The notes: generated by a model not told the origin, from the letters alone. A stretch of 12,725 nt of DNA from an uncultured Clostridia bacterium (GCA_948434855.1 CAOJFR010000033.1:1-12725), one strand, 5' to 3'; counted from the stretch's first letter, positions 1-7,387 are shown. Made by a program: numbers and translations.

Positions 1-204
1 AATAGCAGCTTCAATTTTAACAAGTTCACTCTTTTCTTGAGCGGTTCTTGCTTTTTTTGCTTTAGTAACAATGTTTGTGCCTTCAACAATAACTCTAACA
101 TTGTCTTTATTTCTCTTAACTGCGAGTACCTTTCCCTTTTTACCAGAGTCTTTTCCGGAATTAACTAAAACGGTATCGCCAGTTCTAACACTAACTTTTG
201 TCAT
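1..204 (-). CDS. rplX: 50S ribosomal protein L24 (N-terminal part, cut by window edge)
   Basis: Reading the minus strand from the ATG at 204 gives 68 residues beginning MTKVSVRTGDTVLVNSGKDS, with no stop before the window edge; family members are usually about 100 residues. The KOW-type segment (about residues 8-35, with GDTVLVNSGKDSGKKGKV) is the rRNA-binding core of uL24, an early assembly protein of the large subunit. The start lies 11 bases after the rplN stop, with a strong AGGAGG site overlapping that stop. The position after rplN is the canonical spc order. The gene is incomplete only because the window ends. Confidence 0.95.
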   Translation of the reverse strand, partial: MTKVSVRTGDTVLVNSGKDSGKKGKVLAVKRNKDNVRVIVEGTNIVTKAKKARTAQEKSELVKIEAAI

Positions 205-215
205 TTACTTTCCTC

Positions 216-587
216 CTATAAAACTTCTGGTGCAAGTGAAATAATTTTCATAAATTTAGGATTAGCACGAAGTTCACGAGCAACAGGCCCAAAGATACGT
301 GTACCTTTTGGGTTGCCATCATTATTAATAATAACTGCAGCGTTATCATCAAACTTAATATAACTGCCATCATCTCTACGAACGCCCTTTGTGGTTCTAA
401 CAATAACAGCGGTAACAACGTCACCTTTTTTTATTGCAGCACCAGGGGTTGCAGATTTAACAGAAGCTTTGATAATGTCGCCAATTTCAGCAGTTTTAAC
501 AACAGAACCACCAACAATGTGGAAGCACATAATTTCTTTAGCTCCAGAATTGTCAGCAACTCTAAGTCTAGTTTGTGGTTGTATCAT
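216..587 (-). CDS. rplN: 50S ribosomal protein L14
   Basis: uL14 binds 23S rRNA at the subunit interface. The protein has the family signature from its first residues (MIQPQTRLRVADNSGAKEIM) to its usual end (KFMKIISLAPEVL). I chose the ATG at 587, which gives 123 residues, close to the usual 122. An upstream in-frame ATG at 596 would add MGI, but it sits only two bases after the AGGAG site, too close for good initiation; the ATG at 587 is about 11 bases away and matches the family start. It lies between rpsQ (21-base gap) and rplX in the spc order. The start choice is less certain than the identity. Confidence 0.96.
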   Translation of the reverse strand: MIQPQTRLRVADNSGAKEIMCFHIVGGSVVKTAEIGDIIKASVKSATPGAAIKKGDVVTAVIVRTTKGVRRDDGSYIKFDDNAAVIINNDGNPKGTRIFGPVARELRANPKFMKIISLAPEVL

Positions 588-608
588 AATACCCATTTCT
601 CCTATACA

Positions 609-875
609 TTATTTAACTTTTTCAACAATTCTGACGAGTCTCCATCTCTTATCTTTGCTAAGTGGACGAGTTTCTGCAATTTCAACAGTATCTCCAATAT
701 CGCATTGATTTTCTGGGTCATCTGCCTTAACTTTTGTTGACTGATTAAGTGTTTTTCCATAGATTGGGTGCATAGCTTTAGTTTTAAGAAGAACAACAAT
801 AGTCTTCTCCATTTTGTTGCTTACAACAACACCAATTCTGGTTTTTCTTTCATTTCTAATAGTTTCATTTGCCAT
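609..875 (-). CDS. rpsQ: 30S ribosomal protein S17
   Basis: The 88-residue product is a full-length uS17, an OB-fold protein that binds 16S rRNA early in small-subunit assembly. Family landmarks are visible: an N-terminal RKTRIGVVVSNKMEKTIVV strand pair, MHPIYGKT near the middle, and the GDTVEIAETRPLSKDKRWRL stretch near the C-terminus. It starts 8 bases after the rpmC stop, with an AAGGTG ribosome site overlapping that stop, so translation is probably coupled. Nothing is unusual in length or composition. Confidence 0.96.
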   Translation of the reverse strand: MANETIRNERKTRIGVVVSNKMEKTIVVLLKTKAMHPIYGKTLNQSTKVKADDPENQCDIGDTVEIAETRPLSKDKRWRLVRIVEKVK

Positions 876-883
876 AATTCACC

Positions 884-1150
884 TTAACCTTTAACTTCTG
901 CATCGACTTTTGCAGTTTTCTTTGTAGATTTTTTAGCAGCAGCAACAGGTGCTTGTGCTAAACCTAATTCTCTTTGACGCATAATAGTTTTAACTCTTGC
1001 AATATTTCTCTTGCATACGCTAATTGCGCTATTATTTGTTAAACTTCCAGTTGCGTTAGTGAATCTTAAATTGAATAATTCAGATTTCAAACTTGCAAGT
1101 TTTTCAACAAGTTCAGAATCTGTTAATGAACTAAACTCTGTAGTTTTCAT
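884..1150 (-). CDS. rpmC: 50S ribosomal protein L29, with basic C-terminal extension
   Basis: uL29 is a small helical-hairpin protein near the polypeptide exit tunnel and contributes to the docking site for trigger factor and SRP. The core (about residues 1-63) shows the family pattern: LTDSELVEKLASLKSELFNLRF, then CKRNIARVKTIMRQRE. The protein is 88 residues, about 20-25 more than the usual 62-70, because of an Ala/Lys-rich tail from about residue 65 (APVAAAKKSTKKTAK). The ATG overlaps the rplP stop by one base (TAATG). Similar tails occur in some bacterial L29 proteins, so the tail does not weaken the call. Confidence 0.94.
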   Translation of the reverse strand: MKTTEFSSLTDSELVEKLASLKSELFNLRFTNATGSLTNNSAISVCKRNIARVKTIMRQRELGLAQAPVAAAKKSTKKTAKVDAEVKG

Positions 1151-1605
1151 TATTCAGCCTCCTTTGCAGTAGGAGCTACAGTTTCTTTAGCTTCCAAATC
1201 TTCTTTAGAAACAATTTTTGTTCTACAAGGAAGTTTGTATTGTGCAAGCTTAAGAGCTTTAATCATAAGTTCTTTGCTTACCCCTGCTACTTCAAATATA
1301 ACTCTACCAGGTTTTACAACAGCAACCCAGTATTCTGGAGAACCTTTACCTGAACCCATACGAGTATCAGCTGGTTTTTTTGTTACTGGCTTATCTGGAA
1401 ATACATCAATCCAAACTTTTCCGCCTCTTTGGAAGCATCTGTTAATTGTAATACGACCAGATTCTAATTGGTTTGCTGTCATCCAGCATGGCTCAAGGGC
1501 TACAAGACCATATTCACCGTAAGCAAGTTTGTTGCCACGAAGTGCCTTACCAGTCATTCTGCCTCTTTGAACCTTTCTTCTTTTAACTCTTTTTGGCATC
1601 AACAT
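1150..1605 (-). CDS. rplP: 50S ribosomal protein L16
   Basis: uL16 helps position the A-site tRNA and is a late assembly protein of the large subunit. The start MLMPKRVKRRKVQRGRM is typical. Residue R82, just before MGSGKG, aligns with the arginine hydroxylated in E. coli L16. The product is 151 residues, slightly longer than the usual 135-145, because of a Glu/Ala/Lys-rich tail after about residue 135. Its ATG overlaps the rpsC stop by one base and the rpsC coding end supplies the GGAGG site; its own stop overlaps the rpmC start. Confidence 0.96.
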   Translation of the reverse strand: MLMPKRVKRRKVQRGRMTGKALRGNKLAYGEYGLVALEPCWMTANQLESGRITINRCFQRGGKVWIDVFPDKPVTKKPADTRMGSGKGSPEYWVAVVKPGRVIFEVAGVSKELMIKALKLAQYKLPCRTKIVSKEDLEAKETVAPTAKEAE

Positions 1606-2273
1606 TAGTTCTTACCTCCTTGTGATTTAGTGAGGTCAACTTTACCTAAAATTTCGCCTTTATAAATCCAAACCTTAACACCAAGTCTGCCATAGATTGT
1701 AGCTTCAGCAAAGCCATAATCAATGTCTGCTCTAAGTGTTTGAAGAGGTATTGAACCAAAGTGTAAAACTTCGCTTCTTGCGATTTCAGCGTTGTTGATA
1801 CGTCCAGAACACATAACTTTCATACCCTTAACGCCAGCTTTTTGACATCTAGCGATGGCTTGCTTCATTGCTCTTCTGCAAACAACTCTTTGGTCAAGTT
1901 GAGCAGCAATGCTTTCAGCAACAAGTTGTGCATCTGCATCAGCAGATTTAATTTCAACAACATTAATATTAACTTCTTTTCCACCGGCAAGTTTAGATAG
2001 CTGAGCCTTCATAGCTTCAACGCCTGCACCTTTTTGTCCGATAACCATACCTGGACGAGAAGTATGGAGTGAAATTAAAACCTTAGTGTCATTATTTCTT
2101 TCAATAACAACCTTAGAAATACCCTGATTTCTATATTTATTTTCAATAAATTCACGAATTTTGTTGTCTTCAAGAATATAGGCAGCAATATGCTTTTTGT
2201 CAGCAATCCAGTTGCTGTCCCAACTCTTGTTAATGCCAACTCTAAGTCCGTGTGGATTAACTTTTTGTCCCAT
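1605..2273 (-). CDS. rpsC: 30S ribosomal protein S3
   Basis: uS3 sits at the mRNA entry tunnel and has helicase and DNA-binding-like KH activity in the head of the small subunit. The 222-residue product begins MGQKVNPHGLRVGINKSWDS. It has a type II KH domain with the loop GQKG at residues 79-82 (GMVIGQKGAGVEAMK) and the C-terminal domain ending around GVKVWIYKGEI. Length and order are normal for the family. An AGGAGG site lies 5 bases before the start, and the gene follows rplV with a 14-base gap. Confidence 0.97.
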   Translation of the reverse strand: MGQKVNPHGLRVGINKSWDSNWIADKKHIAAYILEDNKIREFIENKYRNQGISKVVIERNNDTKVLISLHTSRPGMVIGQKGAGVEAMKAQLSKLAGGKEVNINVVEIKSADADAQLVAESIAAQLDQRVVCRRAMKQAIARCQKAGVKGMKVMCSGRINNAEIARSEVLHFGSIPLQTLRADIDYGFAEATIYGRLGVKVWIYKGEILGKVDLTKSQGGKN

Positions 2274-2287
2274 AATTCCTCCTCGCC

Positions 2288-2674
2288 TTAAGCCCTTTCA
2301 TCAAGAATGATTGTAATATGACTTGTTCTCTTCTTGATTGAATGTGCTCTACCTTTGCTTACTGGTTGAAATCTTTTTAGAACTGCTGCGCCATCAGCAT
2401 AGCACTCTGCAACATACAAGTTTGCTTTGTTAAGTCCTAAATTGTTTTCTGCGTTAGCGCCAGCACTTTCCAAAACTTTAACAGCTTCTTCAGCACCAAC
2501 GTTTGGCATATTTCTTAAAATAGCGTCTGCTTCTCTATAGTCTTTACCTCTAATAAGGTTAAGAACTATTCTTACCTTTGAAGGTGAAACGCCAACATTT
2601 TTAGCAACAGCTCTTGCTCTTTTGTCTGCGTTAGCTTTTCTTAATTTGCTTCTTTCTCTAAGTCCTTTAGCCAT
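2288..2674 (-). CDS. rplV: 50S ribosomal protein L22
   Basis: uL22 contacts all 23S domains, and its long beta-hairpin lines the nascent-chain tunnel, where macrolide-resistance mutations occur in other bacteria. The product is 128 residues; the core runs from AVAKNVGVSPSKVRIV to the C-terminal TSHITIILDE, with the hairpin around VLKRFQPVSKGRAHSIKKR. An N-terminal extension of about 20 basic residues (MAKGLRERSKLRKANADKRA) precedes the usual core. The start overlaps the rpsS stop by one base (TAATG) and uses GGAGG inside the rpsS coding end. Confidence 0.96.
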   Translation of the reverse strand: MAKGLRERSKLRKANADKRARAVAKNVGVSPSKVRIVLNLIRGKDYREADAILRNMPNVGAEEAVKVLESAGANAENNLGLNKANLYVAECYADGAAVLKRFQPVSKGRAHSIKKRTSHITIILDERA

Positions 2675-2955
2675 TACTTACCTCCCTTCAAAGACTTTAC
2701 ACCTGCATGACCTTTATAGGTTCTTGTTGGTGCAAATTCACCGAGTTTGTATGAAACCATCTCAGCAGTAATGTATACTGGAATATGTTTTCTTCCATCG
2801 TAAACACCGATTGTGTGACCAACCATGTCTGGAACGATAGTTGAAGACCTTGCCCAAGTTTTAACAATATGCTTTTCATTAGATGCGTTCATAGCTTCAA
2901 TTTTTTTCATAAGGCTCTCATCAACATATGGGCCTTTTTTAACTGATCTACTCAT
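2674..2955 (-). CDS. rpsS: 30S ribosomal protein S19
   Basis: uS19 is part of the small-subunit head, paired with S13 near the A-site finger. The 93-residue product is full length and shows the family signatures SRSVKKGPYVDESL at the N-terminus, TWARSSTIVPDMVGHTIGVY in the middle, and KLGEFAPTRTYKGH near the end. An AGGAG site overlapping the rplB stop (TAG) precedes the ATG, which suggests coupling to rplB. Nothing is unusual. Confidence 0.97.
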   Translation of the reverse strand: MSRSVKKGPYVDESLMKKIEAMNASNEKHIVKTWARSSTIVPDMVGHTIGVYDGRKHIPVYITAEMVSYKLGEFAPTRTYKGHAGVKSLKGGK

Positions 2956-2966
2956 CTCTTTGTCTC

Positions 2967-3794
2967 CTAATTAATACGCTTAACAATAAGTTTGTTTGAA
3001 CGATTTTTCTTTTTTCTAGTTTTAAGACCCATTGCTGGTTTGCCCCAAGGGGTCATAGGACCAGCATGTCCAACTGGTGCTTTACCTTCACCACCACCAT
3101 GAGGGTGATCAACAGGGTTCATGGCAGAACCACGAACTGTTGGGCGAACACCTTTGTGTCTTGTTGCACCCGCTTTGCCGGCAGACAAGATTTCATGTTC
3201 AATGTTTCCAACCTGACCGATTGTTGCACGGCAAGTTTCAGGAACCTTTCTCATTTCGCCAGATGGCATTCTAAGAGTTGCATAGCCACCCTCAAGAGCC
3301 ATAAATTGAGCTGAAATACCAGCACTTCTAGCAATTTGACCACCTCTGCCAGGGTTAAATTCAATGTTATGAACAACTGAACCAACAGGAATGTGTGAAA
3401 GTGCAAGGCAGTTGCCCACTTTAATTTCTGCAGCGTCTCCACTTTCAACAGTATCACCAACAGCAAGCCCTACAGGAGCCAAGATATATCTCTTTTCGCC
3501 ATCAGCATAATTTAAAAGTGCAATATAAGCTGATCTGTTTGGATCATATTCAATTGAAGCAACTTTAGCAGGAATGTTATCTTTATTTCTCTTAAAGTCA
3601 ATTACACGATATTTTTGACGGTTTCCACCACCAATGTGTCTAACAGTGATTCTTCCGTAAGAGTTACGGCCACCAGTCTTCTTCTTTTTTTCAAGAAGGG
3701 ATTTTTCAGGAGTTTTGCTAGTTATTTCTTCAAAAGAAGCAACTGAGCGAAATCTTTGACCTGCGCTGGTAGGATTTGATTTTTTAATTGCCAT
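2967..3794 (-). CDS. rplB: 50S ribosomal protein L2
   Basis: uL2 is required for subunit association and supports the peptidyl-transferase centre. The product is 275 residues, the normal length. The near-invariant motif NPVDHPHGGGEGK is at residues 226-238; its histidines lie where E. coli His229 sits. The N-terminal OB-fold and C-terminal SH3-like domain both look complete, and the basic end KTRKKKNRSNKLIVKR is typical. Upstream of the ATG is a GGAG site separated from it by a short run of GATA units (three copies); I infer no function for these. Confidence 0.97.
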   Translation of the reverse strand: MAIKKSNPTSAGQRFRSVASFEEITSKTPEKSLLEKKKKTGGRNSYGRITVRHIGGGNRQKYRVIDFKRNKDNIPAKVASIEYDPNRSAYIALLNYADGEKRYILAPVGLAVGDTVESGDAAEIKVGNCLALSHIPVGSVVHNIEFNPGRGGQIARSAGISAQFMALEGGYATLRMPSGEMRKVPETCRATIGQVGNIEHEILSAGKAGATRHKGVRPTVRGSAMNPVDHPHGGGEGKAPVGHAGPMTPWGKPAMGLKTRKKKNRSNKLIVKRIN

Positions 3795-3814
3795 ATCTAT
3801 CTATCTCCTCTCCA

Positions 3815-4105
3815 TTAAGACAAACTATCAAAGAACTCAATAGATTTGCTGTCTGCTGAAAGCTGAACAATAGCTTTTTTATAGTTTCCAGTAAGACCCT
3901 CAGTTCTTCCTTGTCTTTTAATTTTTCCGTATACATTCATTGTGTTAACGCTTTCAACTTTAACTTTAAAAATCTCTTCAACCGCATGTTTAATTTGTGG
4001 TTTAGTAGCATTTTTAGCAACTTTAAAGTAATATTTTTTGTTAGCAATGTCTGCATAACTTTTTTCTGAAAGGATAGGTTTTATAATAACGTCATAAGCT
4101 ACCAT
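3815..4105 (-). CDS. rplW: 50S ribosomal protein L23
   Basis: uL23 lies at the tunnel exit and is a docking site for trigger factor and SRP. The 96-residue product shows the usual start (MVAYDVIIKPILSEKSY), the segment YYFKVAKNATKPQIKHAVEE, and the loop VNTMNVYGKIKRQGR. Its ATG overlaps the rplD stop by one base (TAATG). The ribosome site GAGG lies inside the end of rplD. Length and order are standard. Confidence 0.96.
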   Translation of the reverse strand: MVAYDVIIKPILSEKSYADIANKKYYFKVAKNATKPQIKHAVEEIFKVKVESVNTMNVYGKIKRQGRTEGLTGNYKKAIVQLSADSKSIEFFDSLS

Positions 4106-4722
4106 TATTTATTTCCCTCCTCAATTTTTTTGATTGCATCTTTAGTGATTATAGCAAAGTTAGAAACAACTAAGTCATAAGTATTTAAGACGCTAGCAGT
4201 TGTAACAGTAGCTTCTGGAAGGTTAGAGAATGCTCTTAAAGCGTTTTCATTAACACCATCAGTTACGACAACTATTCTTCTATTTAATTTTAAAGCTTCC
4301 AAAGCTTTAACAGCTGCTTTTGTTTTTGGTTCAATGTTCATATCATCAACAACAATAATAGCTTTATCTTTCATCATGGCGCTAAGAGCACTAACAAATG
4401 CAGCTCTTCTCATGTTTGCGTTCATTTTCTTAGAGAAATCTCTAGGCTTTGGTGCAAACACAACGCCACCGTGAATCCATTGTGGTGAACGGATAGAACC
4501 TTGTCTAGCTCTTCCAGTTCCCTTTTGTCTCCAAGGCTTTTTTCCACCGCCAGCAACTTCAGCTCTGGTAAGTGTGCTTTTTGTGCCTTGTCTTTGATTA
4601 GACAAATAGCAAACAACTGCTTGATGAATTAGTGCTTCATTATATTCAGCTCCAAAAACTTCATCGCTAAGTGTAATTTTGCCTGTTTCTTGTCCTTGTA
4701 AATTTAAAACTTTTGTCTGCAT
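4105..4722 (-). CDS. rplD: 50S ribosomal protein L4
   Basis: uL4 is a primary assembly protein whose extended loop reaches the exit tunnel. That loop is visible at about residues 58-80 (GGGKKPWRQKGTGRARQGS), the region altered in macrolide-resistant mutants of other bacteria. The product is 205 residues, the usual length. In gamma-proteobacteria L4 represses its own S10 operon through the leader RNA; whether that applies here cannot be read from the sequence. The AGGAG site overlaps the rplC stop, and the stop overlaps the rplW start. Confidence 0.96.
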   Translation of the reverse strand: MQTKVLNLQGQETGKITLSDEVFGAEYNEALIHQAVVCYLSNQRQGTKSTLTRAEVAGGGKKPWRQKGTGRARQGSIRSPQWIHGGVVFAPKPRDFSKKMNANMRRAAFVSALSAMMKDKAIIVVDDMNIEPKTKAAVKALEALKLNRRIVVVTDGVNENALRAFSNLPEATVTTASVLNTYDLVVSNFAIITKDAIKKIEEGNK

Positions 4723-4736
4723 AATAAATTCTCCTA

Positions 4737-5366
4737 TTAAGCTTTAACGGCACTGCAAATTGAAACAACTGCGCCTTTAGCTCCTGGAATAGCACCTTTA
4801 ATTAAGATAAGGTTTCTATCTGCATCGACTTTTGCAATTTCTAGGTTTTGAATAGTAACTTTCTCATCACCCCATTGACCAGGAAGTTTGTGATTTTTGA
4901 AAACTCTTGATGGAGTTGAGTTTGCTGAAAGTGAACCAGGTGCTCTGTGGATTGGACCAGTACCGTGAGTCATAGGTTGACGGCTAGCATTCCATCTTTG
5001 AATGTTACCAGAAAAACCATGACCTTTGCTGTAACCAGAAACATCAACTTTTTCACCAGCAGCAAAGATGCTACATTTAATTTCTGCTCCAAGGTTTAAA
5101 CCTTCAGAGCTAATCTTAAATTCTTTTAAATATTTTTTTGCTGGAAGGTTAGCTTTTTTAAGGTGACCAGCTTCAGCCTTAGTAATTCTGCTTTCTTTAG
5201 TATCCATAAAAGCAAGTTGAACTGCATTATAGCCATCTACAGCTTCTGTTTTTATTTGAGATACAAAGCAAGGACCTGCTTCAACAACAGTCACAGGGAT
5301 AACAACACCAGTTTCAGTGAAGATTTGTGACATGCCGATTTTTTTGCCAAGTATTGCGTTTTTCAT
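4737..5366 (-). CDS. rplC: 50S ribosomal protein L3
   Basis: uL3 starts large-subunit assembly and reaches toward the peptidyl-transferase centre. The 209-residue product begins MKNAILGKKIGMSQIFTETG. It carries the family core MTHGTGPIHRAPGSLSAN and STPSRVFKNHKLPGQWGDEK. Gln164 in that stretch corresponds to the glutamine methylated in E. coli L3 (Gln150). The usual GxMG after it reads GQWG here, a minor local difference. A strong AGGAGG site precedes the start, and the gap from rpsJ is 24 bases. Confidence 0.96.
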   Translation of the reverse strand: MKNAILGKKIGMSQIFTETGVVIPVTVVEAGPCFVSQIKTEAVDGYNAVQLAFMDTKESRITKAEAGHLKKANLPAKKYLKEFKISSEGLNLGAEIKCSIFAAGEKVDVSGYSKGHGFSGNIQRWNASRQPMTHGTGPIHRAPGSLSANSTPSRVFKNHKLPGQWGDEKVTIQNLEIAKVDADRNLILIKGAIPGAKGAVVSICSAVKA

Positions 5367-5390
5367 AATCTTTTATCTCCTCCTGTGACC

Positions 5391-5699
5391 TTATAATTTA
5401 ATATTGATGTCAACACCTGCTGGAAGTTCAATCTTAGTTAAAAGATCAACGGTTTTAGCAGATGGGTTATAAACATCAATAAGCCTTTTATATGTTCTCA
5501 TTTCAAATTGTTCACGACTATCTTTATATTTGTGAACAGCACGAAGTATTGTAATAACTTCTTTTTCTGTTGGCATAGGGATTGGGCCAGAATATTTAGC
5601 ACCAGACTTTTTAACAGTCTCAACAATTCTTGCAGCACTTTGGTCTACAAGGTTGTGATCATATGCCTTTAATTTAATTCTCATTTTTTGAATTGCCAT
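5391..5699 (-). CDS. rpsJ: 30S ribosomal protein S10 (NusE), first gene of the operon
   Basis: uS10 is a small-subunit head protein that also acts with NusB in transcription antitermination (as NusE). The 102-residue product begins MAIQKMRIKLKAYDHNLVDQ and contains SGPIPMPTEKEVITILRAVH; both are diagnostic. A GGAGG site lies 7 bases before the ATG. It is the first gene after a long leader and a consensus promoter, as in other S10 operons. Translation of the rest of the operon is probably coupled from here. Confidence 0.97.
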   Translation of the reverse strand: MAIQKMRIKLKAYDHNLVDQSAARIVETVKKSGAKYSGPIPMPTEKEVITILRAVHKYKDSREQFEMRTYKRLIDVYNPSAKTVDLLTKIELPAGVDINIKL

Positions 5700-5974
5700 T
5701 ATTTTCCTCCAAGTTATGATTTACCAGACGTCTCATCACTGTGTTACGTAGTTTGGCTGGTGAGCACGTTCTGTCGCCAAGGTCTGTCGCCTCAACTATT
5801 GTCCGTTAAAGTTATCTTTCTTGGGCTAAACAAAAGTAACCTTTAACATCAACCCATTTTTTAGCAAGTGTTTAAAAAACAATTCAGAGTTACAAAAATA
5901 ATAATTTCTGCACTTTCTAAAATGTTAATGGGAATGCCAAAAGGGCATAATTTCCCCACCTTGCAAAGTGTAAC
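5700..5974 (-). promoter_or_regulatory. Long S10-operon leader RNA, likely structured
   Basis: About 275 nt separate the predicted transcription start (near 5974) from rpsJ, with no gene inside. In the transcript I see three helices. The first is at 5930-5957 (GGGA/UCCC plus AUGCC/GGCAU around CUUUU). The second is at 5805-5847 (GUUAAAG/CUUUAAC, extended by UUA/UAA). The third is at 5753-5780 (UUGGC/GCCAA). A 9-nt motif, GGCGACAGA in the transcript, occurs twice, at 5783-5791 and 5770-5778. Ribosomal-protein leaders with autogenous control are known in front of S10 operons in several lineages. That this one binds a ribosomal protein is inference. No intrinsic terminator is evident in it. Confidence 0.6.
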
Positions 5975-5980
5975 ACAAAG

Positions 5981-6009
5981 AGTATACTACACACACGGCT
6001 TCGTGTCAA
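5981..6009 (-). promoter_or_regulatory. Sigma-A promoter of the S10 operon
   Basis: On the minus strand there is TTGACA (6004-6009), 17 bases, then TATACT (5981-5986). Upstream of the -35, positions 6010-6060 are almost pure A/T with A-tracts, consistent with an UP element. Transcription should start near 5974. Confidence 0.9.
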
Positions 6010-6086
6010 GGGATTTTTTAAAATATTTTTAACTTTTTTTAATAATTTTTGAGGTTATTTTATAGCAAAATTTAAGAAATTTTGGC

Positions 6087-6116
6087 AATAAAAAACTACT
6101 CAGTTATGAGTAGTTT
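6087..6116 (-). terminator. Intrinsic terminator after the coiled-coil gene
   Basis: A perfect 9-bp stem (AAACTACTC/GAGTAGTTT, 6093-6101 with 6108-6116) with a 6-base loop is followed on the minus strand by TTTTTTATT. It lies 9 bases past the stop at 6125. It separates that gene from the S10 promoter. Confidence 0.9.
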
Positions 6117-6124
6117 CTTTAGTT

Positions 6125-6742
6125 TTAAATATATTCAATTAAGTCTTGTTGTTCTATGGTATTCTTTGGAGTATATTCATCAGTAGAATTTAAATTAATA
6201 AAAAAGTTTATCATATCAAACGTATCATTTATTCTCTCAACTTTTCTTCTAAGGATAATACGTTCTCCCCTCAAACTTCTCATAGCACTATTTGAAAGTT
6301 TTGATTTACCACATTTTTCATATATTGCATTTGCTTCAACTTTTGCTGTATCACTAAAATCCTTAGCAGTTTTTATTTTTTTCTCTAATTTAACTTTTTC
6401 ATTTTCATATTTTTTAATATCATGCAGCATTTCTAATCTTGATTCATCAACCCTTTTTGCATAATCATCAATTATTTTTTGAAAATAAGAAATTGCTTCA
6501 TCGTCTTTGATTTTTTTTGCCTTAGTTAAAAATTTATCAATTTTCTTTAAAGATTCAACTAATCTTCCATATTCTCTTACAGATCCATCAATGTGAACAA
6601 AATAGTAATCTTCAAGTTCTCTTGTATCCCATTTAATCTCTCTAATGTAATCGCCAAGTTTAATAGCTAATTTATATATATCTTGAGAAGAATTTATTAT
6701 TAGCTTTTTTCTTTCTTCTTTTAAATCTTTATCTAATACCAT
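6125..6742 (-). CDS. Unknown cytoplasmic coiled-coil protein, 205 residues
   Basis: I do not recognise the family. The product has no signal peptide or membrane segment and is rich in Lys, Glu, Ile and Asp. A long heptad-like helical stretch runs from about residue 62 to 140 (for example HDIKKYENEKVKLEKKIKTA), followed by a basic patch RSLRGERIILRRKVERI (residues 155-171). The reading frame is open back to 6790, but that upstream start lies inside the -35 box. The ATG at 6742 has GGAAG eight bases upstream and lies about 13 bases after the predicted transcript start, so it is the real start. The gene is a monocistronic unit with its own promoter and terminator. Possible roles such as a structural or phage-like accessory protein cannot be separated from sequence alone. 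Confidence 0.8.
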   Translation of the reverse strand: MVLDKDLKEERKKLIINSSQDIYKLAIKLGDYIREIKWDTRELEDYYFVHIDGSVREYGRLVESLKKIDKFLTKAKKIKDDEAISYFQKIIDDYAKRVDESRLEMLHDIKKYENEKVKLEKKIKTAKDFSDTAKVEANAIYEKCGKSKLSNSAMRSLRGERIILRRKVERINDTFDMINFFINLNSTDEYTPKNTIEQQDLIEYI

Positions 6743-6761
6743 AAATTTTACTTCCAAAAAT

Positions 6762-6790
6762 ATTATATATGTATTAATATCTCTTGTCAA
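6762..6790 (-). promoter_or_regulatory. Perfect sigma-A promoter of the coiled-coil gene
   Basis: TTGACA (6785-6790), a 17-base spacer and TATAAT (6762-6767) form a full consensus match. The expected start near 6755 leaves a very short leader before the ATG at 6742. It therefore excludes the longer reading-frame start at 6790. Confidence 0.92.
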
Positions 6791-6803
6791 TATCTATTTT
6801 CTA

Positions 6804-6828
6804 AAATAAAAAAGGGTACTTGACCCTT
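6804..6828 (-). terminator. Intrinsic terminator of rplI
   Basis: AAGGGT (6812-6817) and ACCCTT (6823-6828) pair around a 5-base loop. On the minus strand the hairpin is followed by a TTTTTTATTTT tract. It starts 4 bases after the rplI stop. Confidence 0.85.
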
Positions 6829-6831
6829 CTT

Positions 6832-7275
6832 CTATTTTGCCTGAACATTCACTTTAAGGCTTCCGCTCACACCCTTATAAAGCTTAAGTTCAACTTCATG
6901 TAGTCCAATAGTTTTAATTGGGCTAGCAAGAACAATATTCTTTTTATCCACGGCATAACCAAGCCTAAACAATTCTTCGCTAATTTCTTTTCCAGAAATT
7001 GAACCAAATGCTTTGCCGTTAGCACCAACATCTATCAAAAATTTAAGTTCAACTGCCTTAAGTTTTTCGGCAAGCTTTTTGGCAGCCTCAGTTTCCTCTG
7101 CAATTTTTTTAAGTTCTTCAGCTTTTGCCCTGTCGTTGCTTGCCTTGTTTGCTGCATTTGCAGGAACTGCCAACCCATTTTTAATCAAATAGTTATTTGC
7201 ATAACCATCACTAACATTAATTTCATCGCCCTTTTTGCCCTGAGCCTTAACATCTTTAATTAAAATAACTTTCAT
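6832..7275 (-). CDS. rplI: 50S ribosomal protein L9
   Basis: bL9 is a two-domain protein of the large subunit that helps keep the reading frame on crowded mRNAs. The product has 147 residues, the normal length. Residues 1-40 hold the N-terminal RNA-binding domain with the signature GKKGDEINVSDGYANNYLI. Residues 41-75 form the long Lys/Glu/Ala connecting helix. Residues 76-147 are the C-terminal domain with GKAFGSISGKEISEEL. The ATG at 7275 matches the family start and has GGAGAG seven bases upstream; an upstream in-frame ATG at 7317 lies in the promoter and is rejected. The gene is monocistronic here, not beside rpsF/rpsR or a GdpP-like gene as in many Bacillota. Confidence 0.96.
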   Translation of the reverse strand: MKVILIKDVKAQGKKGDEINVSDGYANNYLIKNGLAVPANAANKASNDRAKAEELKKIAEETEAAKKLAEKLKAVELKFLIDVGANGKAFGSISGKEISEELFRLGYAVDKKNIVLASPIKTIGLHEVELKLYKGVSGSLKVNVQAK

Positions 7276-7296
7276 ATTCTCTCTCCATATGCCTAT

Positions 7297-7325
7297 ATTA
7301 TACACATAAAAAAACAAGCTGTCAA
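7297..7325 (-). promoter_or_regulatory. Perfect sigma-A promoter of rplI
   Basis: TTGACA (7320-7325), a 17-base spacer and TATAAT (7297-7302) match the consensus exactly. Transcription should start near 7290, about 15 bases before the rplI ATG. Confidence 0.92.
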
Positions 7326-7340
7326 ATAAGGAAAATTTTA

Positions 7341-7369
7341 TGGTTAAAATAAAAAAACTCGCACATAAT
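7341..7369 (+). promoter_or_regulatory. Possible weak promoter for the cysteine protein gene
   Basis: CATAAT (7364-7369) is a good -10 box. At 17 bases upstream only TGGTTA (7341-7346, 3 of 6 matches to TTGACA) is present. This is the one gene in the plus/minus single-gene stretch without a clear -35, so the assignment is tentative. Confidence 0.25.
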
Positions 7370-7387
7370 AGTTTTAGGAGAGAAAAT

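Noticed and set aside
391..740. Plus-strand reading frames opposite rplN and rpsQ
   Set aside because: They are antisense shadows of conserved ribosomal genes.
6743..6790. N-terminal extension of the coiled-coil protein
   Set aside because: It lies within the promoter; the ATG at 6742 has the ribosome site.
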